Below are positions 45,104 through 57,524 of a stretch of 64,000 nt of DNA, piece after piece. The notes below the pieces were generated by a model. It did not search any database. It saw only the letters and a program-made list of their open reading frames with translations, and was not told where the DNA came from. The DNA comes from Floccularia luteovirens. Lineage: Eukaryota; Basidiomycota; Agaricomycetes; Agaricales; Squamanitaceae. Where the stretch lies: assembly GCA_009739215.1 (NCBI GenBank), contig VSJF01000009.1, positions 620,001-684,000 on the forward strand, read 5' to 3'. The position numbers and the translations under genes were made by a program. The stretch's first letter is position 1; every line of letters starts with the position of its first letter.

Positions 45104-47360
45104 ATGTCTTTCAGCCTCTATTCCCCCGTCGCATTCCTTGTCATCACCGTTGGTGTCGTTGTTGTCAACGACTTTCTCAAGTCATCCCGCACCAGATATC
45201 CCCCTGGTCCTAACGGCCTTCCGATAATTGGGAACTTGCTCCAAATTCCATCAGTGGCTCCAGAAAATCGTTTCCGCGAATGGAAAAACCAATATGGTCA
45301 GCAGGCGCGTTTTTGCACTCTGTCCGCAATATTTCACTCAAGTACACATCTTTTAAAGGGAATATTATCATGGTTACCGTATTTAGGCAACCCATGATAA
45401 TATTAAGCAGCATACAGGCAGCTCGCGACCTTTTTGAGAAGCGTAGTTCAATTTACTCAGATAGACCTCGCTTTGTGTTGTTTTCAGAATTGTACGAATT
45501 TCCCTATGATTTATCACAACCACCTGAACGTGAGCCTCTACAGAATGGGATGGCAACATGCATCGACACATATCCGTTAGTGAGTAGTACCTTTGGCACC
45601 TGGCGCACTTACCTGACTGGTATTTAGTGGACCTCGGTTTCGGAAGCATCGTCGATTCATGAATCAGAGATTCAATCAGCGTGCAATACAGAACTATGCC
45701 CCTCTGCAGGAAAAGGAGACGCTTGTTCTGTTGGATGGGATGCTGAAAAATCCTAGTGCTCTTAATGATCATCTGAAAAGGTAAACTAGCCAAAAATGAC
45801 TCAAATGCTCACAAAACCTTCATCTATTTCAGATATGCAGCCGCCACTATTTTGAAGATAACTTATGGTTATGACATCCATTCGGTTGACGATCTATTTG
45901 TTAAGTTAGGTACGGGAATCCTCATATTGCAAATGCATATTTGGGGAGACTGAACAAAAAAAAAATTTCGTTCAAAGCTGATCGGGCTGGTACTTTAACT
46001 ATTCAGTCAGGATCACCTGCAGCAACTTTAGTTGATTTCTTCCCTGCATTAAGGTAAATATAACAAACTTGCATCGCAGAATATATGATTTACGCATCTA
46101 GCACAGGCATATTCCTACATGGGTACCATACATTTCTATAAAGGCAAAGACACTGGAAGCCAAGAAAGCTGTCGATGACATGTTTAACATACCATTTGAG
46201 CGCGTAAAGGCTGATGTGGTGAACAAGTTTGAATATCCCTTCCATCGATATGGACCTAACCTTGTATGACAGAAATCGGGTAAAGCAAATGGGTCATATA
46301 CTTCTCATTTATTAGAGTCTCATAAATACGGTGATGATGGTTTAATTGACCAAGAGGATGAGGACGACATTAAAGGTTCCGCCGGTACACTGTTTGCAGG
46401 TGCGTGACCCCTTCGCTTCGTCACTACATTCTAACACTCAGAGTCCGTCAGCTGCCGAAGACACTGTAACAATTATTTGTTTCTTCACGAATATGTACTG
46501 ACCTATCTTGTAGACAATCGCAGTGATGGAATTTTTCGTACTTGCAATGGTCCGTAACCCAAGGGTTTATAAAAAGCTGCAAGCAGAAATGGACTCTGTC
46601 TTGGGAGGCCAACGCTTGCCAGCAATGCATGACATGCAATCTCTTCCATATTTGAGATGCGTTTTGAAAGAGGTGCTTCGGTAAGTGTAAGTTGTAACTG
46701 GTTATTTTTGTGAAAGTACTGATCTTGTGCAGTTGGAGCCCACCGGTCCCATTGGGAATGCCCCACCGTGTCATGGAAGATGACTATTATCAAGATTATA
46801 TGATCCCCGCAGGTTCGACTTTGTTGGTAAACATTGAGTGAGCGGGTTATCATTCGATATATATTTTAAGGGTCCCTAACGATGCCAACAGTTCTATTTT
46901 ACGTGACTGCCCCAATCCAGATGAATTCATTCCAGAAAGATACTTGAAAAACCCCGATCTTCCTGATCCATTCACACTCGTATTTGGTTTCGGCCGCCGG
47001 TAAGCTTGGATCTCCCCAGAGCTAAGTATAGGCTTTCCCATATTATTGTCATAGAATTTGCCCTGGTCGCCATTTTGCGGAATCCAGCATGTGGTATATT
47101 GCTGCGAATATGATAGCAACCCTCAATATTAGCAAGGCTGTGGATGACAGAGGACTTAAAATAACACCTCCTCTGGAATATCTTCCCGGATTTGTCCGGT
47201 AAGTTGTTCTAGTGCATGTGATACCATTAACAAGCTCTTACCAAACTATCCCAAAAGTCATGTCAAGCCCTTTGAATTTACAATCAGGCCTAAATCAGGG
47301 AACACCGCTGTCCTGATGTTCCACGCAAAAGAGTTACAGTCCTCACGATATGGGAACTGA
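45104..47360 (+). CDS. Cytochrome P450 monooxygenase
   Basis: Fourteen exons (45104-45296, 45359-45491, 45544-45579, 45628-45780, 45833-45909, 45978-46053, 46107-46218, 46273-46399, 46452-46465, 46514-46680, 46733-46837, 46892-46999, 47055-47198, 47258-47360) give 515 aa with all phases matching. An N-terminal membrane anchor (FLVITVGVVVVNDF) and the proline hinge PPGPNGLPIIGN are followed by WR-like and YGPRFRKHRR motifs, the I-helix AAEDTT, the ExxR in KEVLRWSPP and the heme-binding FGFGRRICPGRHFAE. It is an endoplasmic-reticulum enzyme needing P450 reductase. The style resembles basidiomycete families often annotated as O-methylsterigmatocystin oxidoreductase-like; the substrate is unknown. 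The I-helix motif lies in a 14-nt exon, so automatic gene models may lose it. Confidence 0.92.
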
Positions 47361-47672
47361 TTACTTATAAGTGTGTTTTTTTCTTTCGTTTCTGTTCTTT
47401 TTTCCCCATAATTACTGTGTACACAAGTGGAAGGAGCAATGCATATTTATACAGTCATGCCATGAAACCCCTTCGCTGTTTATGTATTGAATTCTCGACG
47501 ACAACATAGTTTACCTTTTGTATGTAGCGATTGTTCTTTTTTATGCATGGACTTTGTTCTCGAATGTTCTACCATTTTCTCAAAAGCTTTGTTCCAATCA
47601 CTCAATTTATAAAAACCACACTGTATACTCTCAACCCAGACCAGAATCTACCTCATCTGCCCAAAAACCACA

Positions 47673-48151
47673 ATGTCCCAATCAGATGATCCAAACCAAG
47701 ATCATAAAAACGGCGTACCAGAAAGTCACTTACTTCCTGCTCCCACCCAGGAAGGTTCAGAAAGCCCGTCTCACTCATCAAACAAATTGGATCTTGCTGG
47801 GAATTTGTCGGTTAAACTCGACGCACTTGGGCCGATGGTGGTGAACTCCGATGGGGTGAGGATCTTATCAAATCGATATGAAATGTAAAACACTCTCTGA
47901 CAGTAGGGATGGACAGACACTATCAAGGATCGCAAATTGGACGGAAATGACAGATGCAGAACAGGAGCGGACTTTGCGGGTTCTTTCTGCTAGAAACAGG
48001 TAAGTTTTATACATACTTGTTTTTCAAGGCATGGGATGATTCTCAGCTGTTGATTATACATCGCTGTTATTACTATTGTTTCTGTAGAGTGCGACTAGCG
48101 GATGAGAAACGGAAGCAGGAGGACAACTCCGGCGCCTCACAAACTCAATAG
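47673..48151 (+). CDS. Small conserved fungal protein, unknown function
   Basis: Three exons: the first from ATG 47673 to GATGGG about 47855, the second beginning ACACTATCAAGG (about 47918), the third ending at TAG 48151. The N-terminus is Ser/Asp/His-rich and disordered. The conserved core is LGPMVVNSDGTLSRIANW then MTDAEQERTLRVLSARN, a pattern I know from many fungal hypothetical proteins. It is likely cytosolic, with a single short helical motif and no signal or TM. Function unknown. Confidence 0.7.
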
Positions 48152-48286
48152 TTTGATTAACTATGGAACACCTCCGACGGATCAAATAACATACATAACC
48201 CGGACCCCTTCTGTATTACATACATAACGTTATGTTCGAACTGCATTTGTTCCCTTATCATTTGTCCCTTTCCCAAGGTGCCTGAA

Positions 48287-50101
48287 TTACCTGCAGCTTT
48301 TTGATATTGAAATCGCCCGGTGACGTTGACTCATTCCATGAATGAACCTTCTGTCAGAAGACTTTTTTTTAGCAGGTGACCGGATGAGGTGTAAAAAAGG
48401 ACCGAATCTAACCTCCCATGTTACTCCATTGATGCTCAAAAGCTGTAAGGATGGGGTAGCACAGAGAAATATCGGTATAACTGTCTCGTCGTCAAACCGC
48501 ATTCTGCGAGGTTTTACGTTGCGGATATGGAAGGATGCTGATCGCAGCCTTGTCATTCCCATGCTGAAGTCAGAAAACACGGTCTGTTATTGATTATATA
48601 TGTGAAGAGTTCGAGGTGGAATTAAGGACAAAAACCGATACCAGAGCATTCTTTCTGACGGACATCTCTATTTCTTCTAGCTTGGTGCAATTTATCAATA
48701 GGCTCTTCAATAATTGTACGCCAACGAATGCAGAATCGAAGTACAAGCATCGAATTCTTGATGAATGTTTTCTGATTATGTGTTCCATCAGACTGTTGAA
48801 TGCAATACTTGCACTCGAAATAGGTGCGTATTCATAGTCATCGCACGTAATTCGCAAGTGTTCGATAGGCGAAGCGGAAATAATCCGGCGAGTCCACTGG
48901 CAGAAGTGATCTACTTCGGATCGTGAATGCATACTTGAATATATCGCAGTAAACTTTCTCAGAACCGGAAGTTTGACTTTTACGGTTGGTGGTTTCATCT
49001 GCTACTGATTCCCTACTAATTCAGTTTTTTTAATACGCGGTTAAAATTGAGCTCACTTGCCCAGTAGTACCTTAGCTGAACGTTCTCCAGCCTGTCAAAT
49101 TGATTGAGGGTATCAAATATATCATCATCCGTGAGGGAATAAGATAGTCCTAGACTGAAGCTACGAAGATTTTTTTGGGTGTATGGGAGGAATGACCTCA
49201 ACACTCCCAGCGTGACTGAACCACAATTACCCTATAATTTTCGAAAGATGCAGATAAGTTTAGTTGAACAGACCTGAGATACAACTTACAAGGAGGTGAA
49301 AGTGTTTCAGATTATCAGATAGCCTCTCAAGCCATTCAGGCAGAAGCTGCAAAATAGCGCGTGTGGGATCATGGATAGTAAGTGACTGTAACCCAACTAA
49401 TTCAACAAGGAATGGTACACTGTTTTGGTGAGAGCAAGATGAATTCACGGTTAGTGTGTGGAGGGACGGGCAACTTTTGAGTGCTTTCAATATGGCAGTA
49501 ATCAAATCCTGGTGATATGTCGAAGGTGTGAGTACAACAATCGATAAATTGGTGAAGAGCGGGCAAGCTTCCGCAAGTGTTCGAAAAAGAACATTCTTAG
49601 GTGGCGGACGGGTAGAGAGATTTCCTTATTACGCGAGGGAGTTGTTCGAAGGATAATTAGAAGGTTAATCAGACGACTAGTGCATAAACATGGTGCCTAC
49701 CGTTGATCTCGAGCGTCAAGACATTGTGAGCATTCTTGGGTAGAGCAGCTGATGTCAAATTTGAAGATTTCTGGAAAACGTCAGAAAAATTCATGTCAAG
49801 CTCATACACGCCAGTTGTCTAGTATATAGCTATCCTAAACCTCTGTATCCGCAAAAAGTTGACTTACAGGTATTGCGCCACTGTCTTTCAGATCAAGTAC
49901 GGGTCGATATGGAGGAGACAACACTACTCGAGAGTAGAGTAGGCGTGTAGCTGCCTGATTAAATTCCTGGTTGATGAGAGCACATCGGAAAAGCATGTTG
50001 AAGTCATTGTGGAAAAATTCCAAGACGTGAAGCAGAACATCGTAGAAGAGATGGACGGGTGTGGCTGGACCCGCTGGCATATTGTTGACAGAGAGATTCA
50101 A
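48287..50101 (-). CDS. F-box/leucine-rich-repeat-like protein
   Basis: The start MNLSVNNMPAGP leads into an F-box-like motif (PVHLFYDVLLHVLEFF, then LINQEFNQAATRLLYSRVVL). Downstream exons carry irregular leucine repeats (LDMNFSDVFQ, LTTLTVNSS-like, LENVQLRYY, IEHLRITCDD). Introns lie near 49868-49818, 49702-49626, 49288-49231 and 49066-48965. F-box proteins recruit substrates to SCF ubiquitin ligases, and agaricomycetes have hundreds of such genes. The last exon (ATPSLQLLSINGVTWE, about 48580-48287) could not be joined in frame by GT-AG signals, so the 3' end is uncertain or carries a 1-nt change. Confidence 0.68.
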
Positions 50102-50446
50102 ACTAGTAGTAGTTAGTATTTATTATTGACTTTGAAGGTCTGAGTTGACAGCTGATCGTTCAAAACGTTGAACATTTCAGACGTGAAACCCTGTATTGGC
50201 AGTCCGGGAAGTCCGGACTTATCCACAGAAGCTCAAGAAGTAACTTAGTTCACCCACTACTATACACAAGGCATAATGCTGCAGCAAATATACTTTATTG
50301 AATGTAACTGATCAAAGTTGTTCATTTATGACTAGATACGGAAATGTCCTACACACACGGAACCTGGATAGTTTGGCATTAAGATAACCTAGCTTATGAA
50401 GGTTGCACAAGTGATATACACACATATGACGTCCCAGTAATATTCT
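50102..50446. other. Intergenic region
   Basis: F-box gene promoter and INH1 3' flank. No gene seen. Confidence 0.4.
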
Positions 50447-50905
50447 TTATTTGTTCTGCTTTATTTCGTCGTGTTCTTTCTGGAGTGACTCCTACCAAAA
50501 TGTATTGGTTTTCAGCTAACATACTGGAGAGTATCAAACACTAACCAATTCGTCTTTCTTCTTGTTTATCTGATAAAGAGCTTAGTATGTCAAGAAGGTA
50601 AAGGATGATGTTCACATACCTGCTCCCTCAACTTGCGTAATTGTTCCCCTTCGTGTCTGCGCGCATATTGGTCTATAGATACATCTTAGCAAAAGCTCGC
50701 CCTTTTTAATTTACAAGAGAGGACCTTCATGAGCCTTCTCCTTCTTACTGCTCTGCAGTCAGCCGATGAGGGAAATACCGGAACATATTATATAGACGTA
50801 CTTGAACCCCCTTGATTCTGCTACACTGCCCTCAGTACGTCCAGTTGTGTAGCGGGCAGCAAATACTTGAGGCAAGCGACGCGCTACGGTGATGCGAGAA
50901 AGCAT
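50447..50905 (-). CDS. INH1: Mitochondrial F1Fo-ATPase inhibitor (IF1)
   Basis: Five exons (50905-50802, 50747-50725, 50672-50620, 50569-50546, 50491-50447) encode 82 aa. The N-terminus is an amphipathic mitochondrial presequence (MLSRITVARRLPQVFAARY). The inhibitory region reads TEGSVAESRGF, then KKEKAHEDQYARRHE, and a C-terminal coiled coil LRKLREQINKKKDEL. This is the IF1/Inh1 signature. The protein blocks ATP hydrolysis by F1 when the matrix is acidified. Two exons are tiny (23 and 24 nt). It is divergent from ATP14, with start codons 129 bp apart. Confidence 0.9.
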
Positions 50906-51034
50906 AGTGATAAAGATGTGGTGCAATAAAGAGTTGAATTTGAGTAAATTTAAAACTAGTTTTCAGCCGAGACTTCTGCTTTCTGACACTTCGTGACACA
51001 ACACGTCACGTCACACACTTTCTTCACCACAACC
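50906..51034. promoter_or_regulatory. Bidirectional promoter of INH1 and ATP14
   Basis: 129 bp between two divergent start codons. It contains overlapping CACGTC repeats (ACACGTCACGTCAC, about 51000-51013), which read TGACGTGACGTG on the other strand and resemble bZIP (CRE-like) sites. No TATA is obvious, as is common for housekeeping promoters. Confidence 0.7.
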
Positions 51035-51567
51035 ATGTCTAATTTCCTCAGGCAGGCCTCAGTCACCGTACGTGCTCTTCGTTTTCTTCTTTGCCATCTT
51101 TTTAAACAGTTTTAACAGGCTCGCCAGGTGTCTCGTACGCGCACTTTTGCATCCTCCGCAGTGTCACGAAAAGGTATGCTCCATTGTTGCTGGCGAAATT
51201 TATGATTCCGACTATTCCCGTAGACCTTGTCCAGGATTTATACCTTCGCGAAATAAAAGCATACAAGCCAAAACCTGTGGCAAGTTCTTTTCAAACCAAA
51301 TTTCTGTCTGATATAGGACTTATAAAAAAATAGGCTAAAGATGCACATGTTGGCAGTGTTAAGCAATACACACTTCCACCTGCGCCCAAGGCACCTGTCA
51401 TTCCGACCGACTTGGCAAGTGAGTTGTCTGCATATGAGCAGGCTGAGCCAGTAGCCGCCGCGGCAGTCTCTGCAACGTCAGCAGTCGGGGAGGAGGGTGC
51501 CGGAGGTGCTGCTGAATTCCTCGAACTCCTAGAAAAGGATCTACCAAAACCTGAGCACCACCACTAG
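51035..51567 (+). CDS. ATP14: Mitochondrial ATP synthase subunit H
   Basis: Four exons (51035-51067, 51119-51173, 51224-51279, 51334-51567) encode 125 aa. It has a mitochondrial presequence (MSNFLRQASVTARQVSRTRT), then the family core DLVQDLYLREIKAYKPKPV and AKDAHVGSVK, PPAPKAPVIPTDLASEL, an Ala/Glu-rich segment and an EFLELLEKDLPKPEHHH end. Subunit h (Atp14) is part of the peripheral stator stalk. Intron 3 (51280-51333) uses a GC donor (GTG|GCAAGT) with acceptor AATAG; only this choice restores VAKDAHVG. Confidence 0.9.
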
Positions 51568-51889
51568 AGTACTGTGTTGTTGACTGCTTCGGAGCAATCG
51601 ACGATTTATTAGAGACTTTTAAGGTCATTGAGAAATATAAGTGGTCGGGATGAGCCTCGCTTTGCTCAGAATAATCGAATAACCAGCAACCCAAAATATT
51701 TACTTTTTTTATTAACCGACGAGGGGGTTTCTTCCTAGGAGAGAGGTGGTGGTGATATTACATATTATTGCGACACCGCACGAAAGCATAAATTGGGGGG
51801 TGAATGAAATAATGATGTTATGTAAATAAGTATGTATGCAAGAATAACAGGTCGATTGAGTGGATGCGTTAAGAAAAAAAAATTGATGT

Positions 51890-54800
51890 CTACGAAAAGA
51901 AGTACTGAGATGATTTGATAGACTCGACTTTGAAAGTACCCTTCTTAGGAAGAGGAGGCAGTAAATCTGTCAGGTTGACAAACTTTCCTTCTAATTGCCG
52001 TGCCGCAAGATCGTTAACTGCTTTCCGGGTTTTGGATTTTAAGGATTTCGATTTTTTAATAGGAGATGGGGATTCTTCAAATTCCACGTCCTCCTCCAAG
52101 GTCTCCATCTCGGGTGAAGTTTCTTTGTCTTTGTCTTGTAGTTGAGATAAAAGGTCCTCGTACTCGTTCATCTCAAGAGTTGTCTTGGTCTCAGCAACGG
52201 TTGGTTGCTCAGACTCAGAGACTACGAGTAGTTCTTTGATAGCTTCGAGTGATTTGGCTTGTTCTGGGGTAGCAACGATCCTTGAACCTGCTTCATGGAG
52301 ATTTTTGATTATTTGGCCACTGCGGAGGGTTACAAGGGGCACTCTGTAGTCTTTATATCTTTCCATGAACTAAAAGTACTAGTCAGTTCGGAATACTAAT
52401 AAACAATACCAGAATGCAAACCTCGGTCTGTAGTTTGCCCAGGACATCTGAAGAGTGCAACGCGATGAAGGTATCTCGAATGACTTCAGACATGGTATCG
52501 ATATCGCATGCATGAGTCCAATATGAGTCGTGAACCGAAGCAAAAGTCAATCCTTTTTCCTGAATTCAAATCTTGTTAGAAGCGTCGAGACATTATTGTT
52601 GTCAAACATACATTGCATTTCAGGGCAGTCAGCATCATGTGGGTTGCGTCCAAACTGTGTATGAAATTCGGTGGGAAAGCCGATGCTTGTTTCATTGAAT
52701 TAACTGAATGGAACTACATCAGAAAATGTTCAAAGAGAGTATGGCTGGTCGACAAACCTTCTGCTGGAGCGTTAGGATCTGAAATGTAAACAGATTGAAG
52801 AGAGGTCATAATTTGTTTCCGGACCGTCTTTCTGTAAGGTTGAACGATCGGTAACCCCAAAGGTGTTGTCCAAATAACAGACGTCATCTGCTCCTTTTTC
52901 AGCCGCTTTGGCTGGAGGGATAGAACCTTGCCATCCGCACGCTTGGAAACCTGTTGAAGCATAGCCTCAGGTAGCCGAGAAGGTTGAATGGATTTTGCAA
53001 TCAAACGAGCACAGATATTCAGCCAATTCTGAATGCTGTTGGCCCCGCTGAAAAGGTCGCCAATGCATGTCAGGACCTATTGATATTAGACGACGTAAGT
53101 ATGCATATAGAAGGAAAGAATCCCAAACGCACTAGTTTAGCGAGATATGATGCGGCATTCCAGCACTCTTCTTCTGGGATATCTTCTCTATCTTTCAATT
53201 GTCTCTCGATTTGTTCGCGTGCACCCACGAAAGTAACACCATACACGGTGGTCATAACCTACAGTAAGACTATCAGCCGACATTGACCGACATAGGACAC
53301 TTGCAGAGACGTACCGTTTGCTTTACAACCTTACGGGTGATTTTACCTTCAAGGAGTTTCGCATACTCATGTCCCTTTTTGATATCTTCTGCCATCATCT
53401 TTTCCACCATCTGGCCGACATGTGTATACACATCTGACGGTCTATCTCCAGATGCTAGATTTACTTGACGGGCACCTGTGGCATCACCACCAAGCGCAGC
53501 ATAATGTTGCAAACCATTGCAAGTACCGTCTTGATGCACTGGAAGAGCTGATTTGTATGTAGTAGGGTCATCACATTCAAGTGCCGCATGTAGTTCCTGA
53601 CAAGCTGCAAGGCATTGCCAAGGGTCACTAGCTGCTGCCCACCAGCGACGTCCCTACATGGGATTGGATATCAGTAACAGTTCGTAGACAATTGAACAAG
53701 AAACAAACCTCAAGCGGCTTCGTAGCACTATCATACACCTCCTCCAAGCGTTGCATAACCCATTGTTCGCGTTCATCAAAGTTCGCTTTATCAAAACCAT
53801 ACAAATTCGCAAGATGAATTTTCAGCCAGCGCAGACCACGCTCTCCCAACGGCTTTGACTCTCCAAATTGGAGAAGTCCACGACATAGATCGTCTCCGAT
53901 GTGATTAAGATGAGGAGGGATAGGATATGCTCTACCACGAAAATCAAGATTGTGAGGAAGATATAGGGTGTCACCGAGGAACTGTATGAACATCATTAGA
54001 ATATGTAAACGAGACGACAGATACTAGCTTACAGCTCGTGCAACTTCTATCTTGTAGTTGACACTACAACGGTCTGAGTGATTATTCGCCTTGCCCTGGT
54101 AATAAGCTCGTTGTCTTTGCATAAAGATACTTCGTGCTTTCAAATCTGATTCATCTTCTGGAGGGACTGGTTCCTGCCGGTCATAAACAGCAGGAGGCAT
54201 CTTTCCCATGCGTTCACCAGAATTCCAAACTTCGAGGACTACGTCAAAGATCTTTCGGTTGATTTTCCATGGGGTACTTCCGAGGATATCAAGACCTGCA
54301 TAAACAAGTTCAACTTGTCCCTTTTGCGATGCTTCTTTGAGATAATTTTGTTGCTCAATGGAATCCTTGAACCTCATGGCAAAACCTAAATATATTTATT
54401 GAATAAGCAGAACGAAAATAACATGCCACAACTCACTCTTATTGAAGAGATAACCGCCATTATCGTAGTCGAGCCATGGTTTTGGTTTAACAAGCATTGG
54501 AAGATGACGGGGATGTAAAGTCTCTCGAACATTATCTTCAGCAAGCCGCTCGGAAACTACGGGATTTAACCTGATTACACCGAGTTTTTGTCCTCGTAGG
54601 TACTCATATGCATGGAAAAAGGCTGGCTGGTTTTCAGATCTATGTAACTGATATTCAGCGATTCTCCTCAAAATAACGAAAAGTATTTGCTCACACTGTC
54701 TCCATGGTCTTTTTATCCACAACTGTCCTCGTAACTTCCGCCACATCCATCAAACAATCGACCAGAATTCCCCCAATCTTAGAGCGTACAGCTTGAGACC

Positions 54801-56499
54801 AGGAAGAGGTCCACGCTTCTCCATCACTCATGTGTTTTGCTGCCGCAATTCTTCGCTCCAACAAATTGTTGTATCCAAATCCTGAGAACACATTCCCGTC
54901 GTGAAATCGTGGCGTTGTAGGTATATGTATCCGACTAGACTTGCACATCTGTGCTTTGTACTCGATTTCTACAGCTTTTCCAACCGAGATTAAAGCTCTT
55001 GCGGTCTTCATGCCAGATACTATCCCTCCAGAACCTTGCAAGCGCATGATTTCCAAGATAGTAATGAGAGAAAGACGTTCCGCTTCAACGAGAGACAGGT
55101 AGGGGGATAAAGCCTGATGTGTCTTTGCCTTTGACATCGAAGCCTCGGCTTTTGTGATCGATTTTATCTCTTCCTCAAGCCTCGATTTTAACTTCACATG
55201 CCAGTCCCACATCCAGCGCCGTAAATCAGGGGTTTGCAAACTAGGACTTCCCAAACCAAGCTCCGCAAATTTGTCTGCTTGCTTTTTGAGTCTCTCAACC
55301 GCAACATCATACACAGACTCTTCCAAAAGTCGCTGTCTGGCAACGACATCATCGGGCAACACTCGTCGTGCTAGTGCGACGTCTGCTAGGTGACGACGGA
55401 GACTGTGAAGGTTGAAAGGAATCTCCATATCGGGACCTGGTTCCCCATCCTCCACTCCGGGCTCATCTTTGGCTTTTGCGGATTGTTTCTGTAAAGCGTA
55501 TAAGTCACCGGTCATAGATCATTGTACTTGTACATGAGCATTACTTTTTCTTTCATTACGGGCCGTACATCGGGAACACCTTCTAGAACATCTGGTTGCT
55601 CGGTGCCCATGGCTTCTGCTTGACCGAGTTCTGAGAGTACTCCAGGTAGACCAGATTGCACAGCTGCTTGCGAAAGGATTCTGATTACTTGGGTGGCTTC
55701 TTCAGATGAGGTAAAAACCCGGTCGGAAACCACATGAGAAAGTGACATCTGTCGTCCGACCATGTTTTCCAGGAGAATGTTGGGCGACATTGCGTTGACC
55801 AATCTCGTAGGATTTTCAGAATTAGGACCGAATCTAGAATCAACCATAATGAAATATTAATAAATCATATATCTGATGTACTTACCTATTCCATGTGAGT
55901 AGCATAACTGCATAAGTGCTTGCGTTAGGCAAAACCTTCTCGACACCCTGCTCCATAATGTTAAATAGTTCCCATGAAGCCGAAAGCCAGTAACTTCTAT
56001 CGTTAAAGTCCTTTGACGTTGCCATTTCCAAATAAGCCTCTAGGAAAGCGTTATACATGCGCGTCTCCAGCATAGAAGCACTCCCATTCTGTCGTAGCCG
56101 CTCAAATATAGCCTTGGCACGCGGAACATCGTACAAGTTGTGAAGACATGCGTCCATCACGGCTGACATGTCTTGTGCAGCTGTGTCCATGAACCATCTT
56201 TGGTTTTCTTCGGAAGTTCTATCGCTAGGAAGTGGTGTAGGGAGGATTGTGTATGGCATTTTGCGTTTCAGGAAATCGTCGAGATCATTGAAGGAGCCAT
56301 GGTGTGCGTTATAAATTTGCTCTGAGACATGATTCTGGGGAAAGTAAGGAGGGAATTCTGTCCGGGGAACTTGGACAGTAGCGAGAGCAGGTGCATTTGC
56401 TTTTCTGGAAGGAGTGGAATAAAGACGAGCAGGACGAGGAAGTGATTGGCGAGACGACAATAAAGTGGTCTCAAGCCTACGTGCTGCTCTTGGAATCAT
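51890..56499 (-). CDS. RPO41: Mitochondrial DNA-directed RNA polymerase
   Basis: Twelve exons (56499-55886, 55833-55545, 55488-54695, 54639-54437, 54385-54033, 53981-53709, 53653-53315, 53258-53133, 53076-52758, 52703-52612, 52559-52422, 52369-51890) encode 1339 aa in frame, close to yeast Rpo41. The start [10 protein letters not shown] has a mitochondrial presequence. Key motifs of the T7-like fold are DFRGRAYP, motif [19 protein letters not shown], motif B region [13 protein letters not shown] and motif [13 protein letters not shown]. The C-terminus is [17 protein letters not shown], with the family FxS end. A highly acidic low-complexity segment (about residues 1225-1290) is inserted before that C-terminus. 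It transcribes mtDNA with factor Mtf1. Confidence 0.94.
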
Positions 56500-56770
56500 G
56501 TTGGACGTTGTCAAACTTTTTGATTTTCCAGTAATTTCATCGCTAAATTTTTTCCTTCAGCGCGTCCCTTGAAGTTCACGTGATATTGACCGTGCCGCGT
56601 TTCCGTGATGTGGTTTACTCTTGTTTACCAAGAGCTTCTAGATAACACCGATGACTGTCAGGAACAAAGACTCCATAAAACCGACGATTTTGTCATGGAG
56701 TATAACAAAAGCAATCGTCACTGTGGTGCACTTGGGATGTGGTGCCGTGACTGCGTCGTAGATGTCCGTC

Positions 56771-56778
56771 TGACGTCA
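56771..56778. promoter_or_regulatory. Perfect CRE palindrome (bZIP site)
   Basis: TGACGTCA, the ATF/CREB-type bZIP binding site, 90 bp before the CsbD-like ATG. It lies in the region shared with RPO41, which runs the other way. In fungi this is the Atf1-type stress site; binding here is inferred. Confidence 0.7.
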
Positions 56779-56803
56779 GTGTTCCCTTGTTCGAATTTTT
56801 TAG

Positions 56804-56811
56804 TATAAAAT
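56804..56811 (+). promoter_or_regulatory. TATA box of the CsbD-like gene
   Basis: TATAAAAT, 57 bp before the ATG at 56861 and 26 bp after the CRE. Confidence 0.6.
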
Positions 56812-56860
56812 AGCGAGTGTTCGACCCTCATACCCTCATTTTATATCCACTATCACAGAA

Positions 56861-57524
56861 ATGTCTGACTTCAACAATAACAACATCGACACTACTTCCG
56901 GCGGGGCGGGAAACCAACCAATCATGCCCCACCAACACCAACACCACAATTCCTCCGACCCTCTTCCTGGTGCTCGCGGTGGAAATCCCTCCGTCGACTA
57001 TAGCCCAGAAAACATTGACCGTACAGAATTCGGGTCTGGGTCTGAAGGCTTTGCAGGCACTCAGCGGTCAGGAAACTGGGAAAACCCTGCTCGTCAGGAA
57101 TATCGCCAGTCTGACCTTGACAATAATACAACGCAATCCACTGATAAATATGAAACTCCAAGAGGTGGAACTGGTTATGATAACACCAGCACTGAGCGCC
57201 CGATGCATGCTCAACCATCTTCCCATGGCAAGCCACCAAATTCTTTTTATTAATCTAAATGAAATACTTATTTTTGACACAGAGGGTGTATCTATTCCAC
57301 AAGACAACACCTCTGAGGGTACCAAACCAAGCTTTGGTGACAAAATTCTCGGGAAGACTCAGCAGGTAGGGTAAATTGTGCTTTAACATCCAATCATCTC
57401 ATTATGATATCATCAGGTCACCGGTAAGATGACGCGTAAACCTGCAATGGAGGAAAAAGGAGAAGTTCGGGCGACAGGAGGAAAAGCTGCCTTGGAAGAC
57501 AATTCTCGCCTTCCCCCATTCTAA
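56861..57524 (+). CDS. CsbD-like hydrophilic stress protein
   Basis: The first exon (56861 to about 57225) encodes a very hydrophilic Asn/Gly/His/Ser-rich region (SDFNNNNIDTTSGG, PHQHQHHNSS). The last exons carry the conserved FGDKILGKTQQVTGKMTRKP and AMEEKGEVRATGGKAAL, which resemble the GKxTG.P...KGE repeat of CsbD-like proteins. The stop is at 57522-57524. Intron 1 seems to use a GC donor (CATG|GCAAGC to GACACAG), because no GT donor in frame was found; this is less certain than the ATP14 case. CsbD-like proteins are general stress proteins of unclear biochemical role. The CRE plus TATA promoter fits stress induction. Confidence 0.72.
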
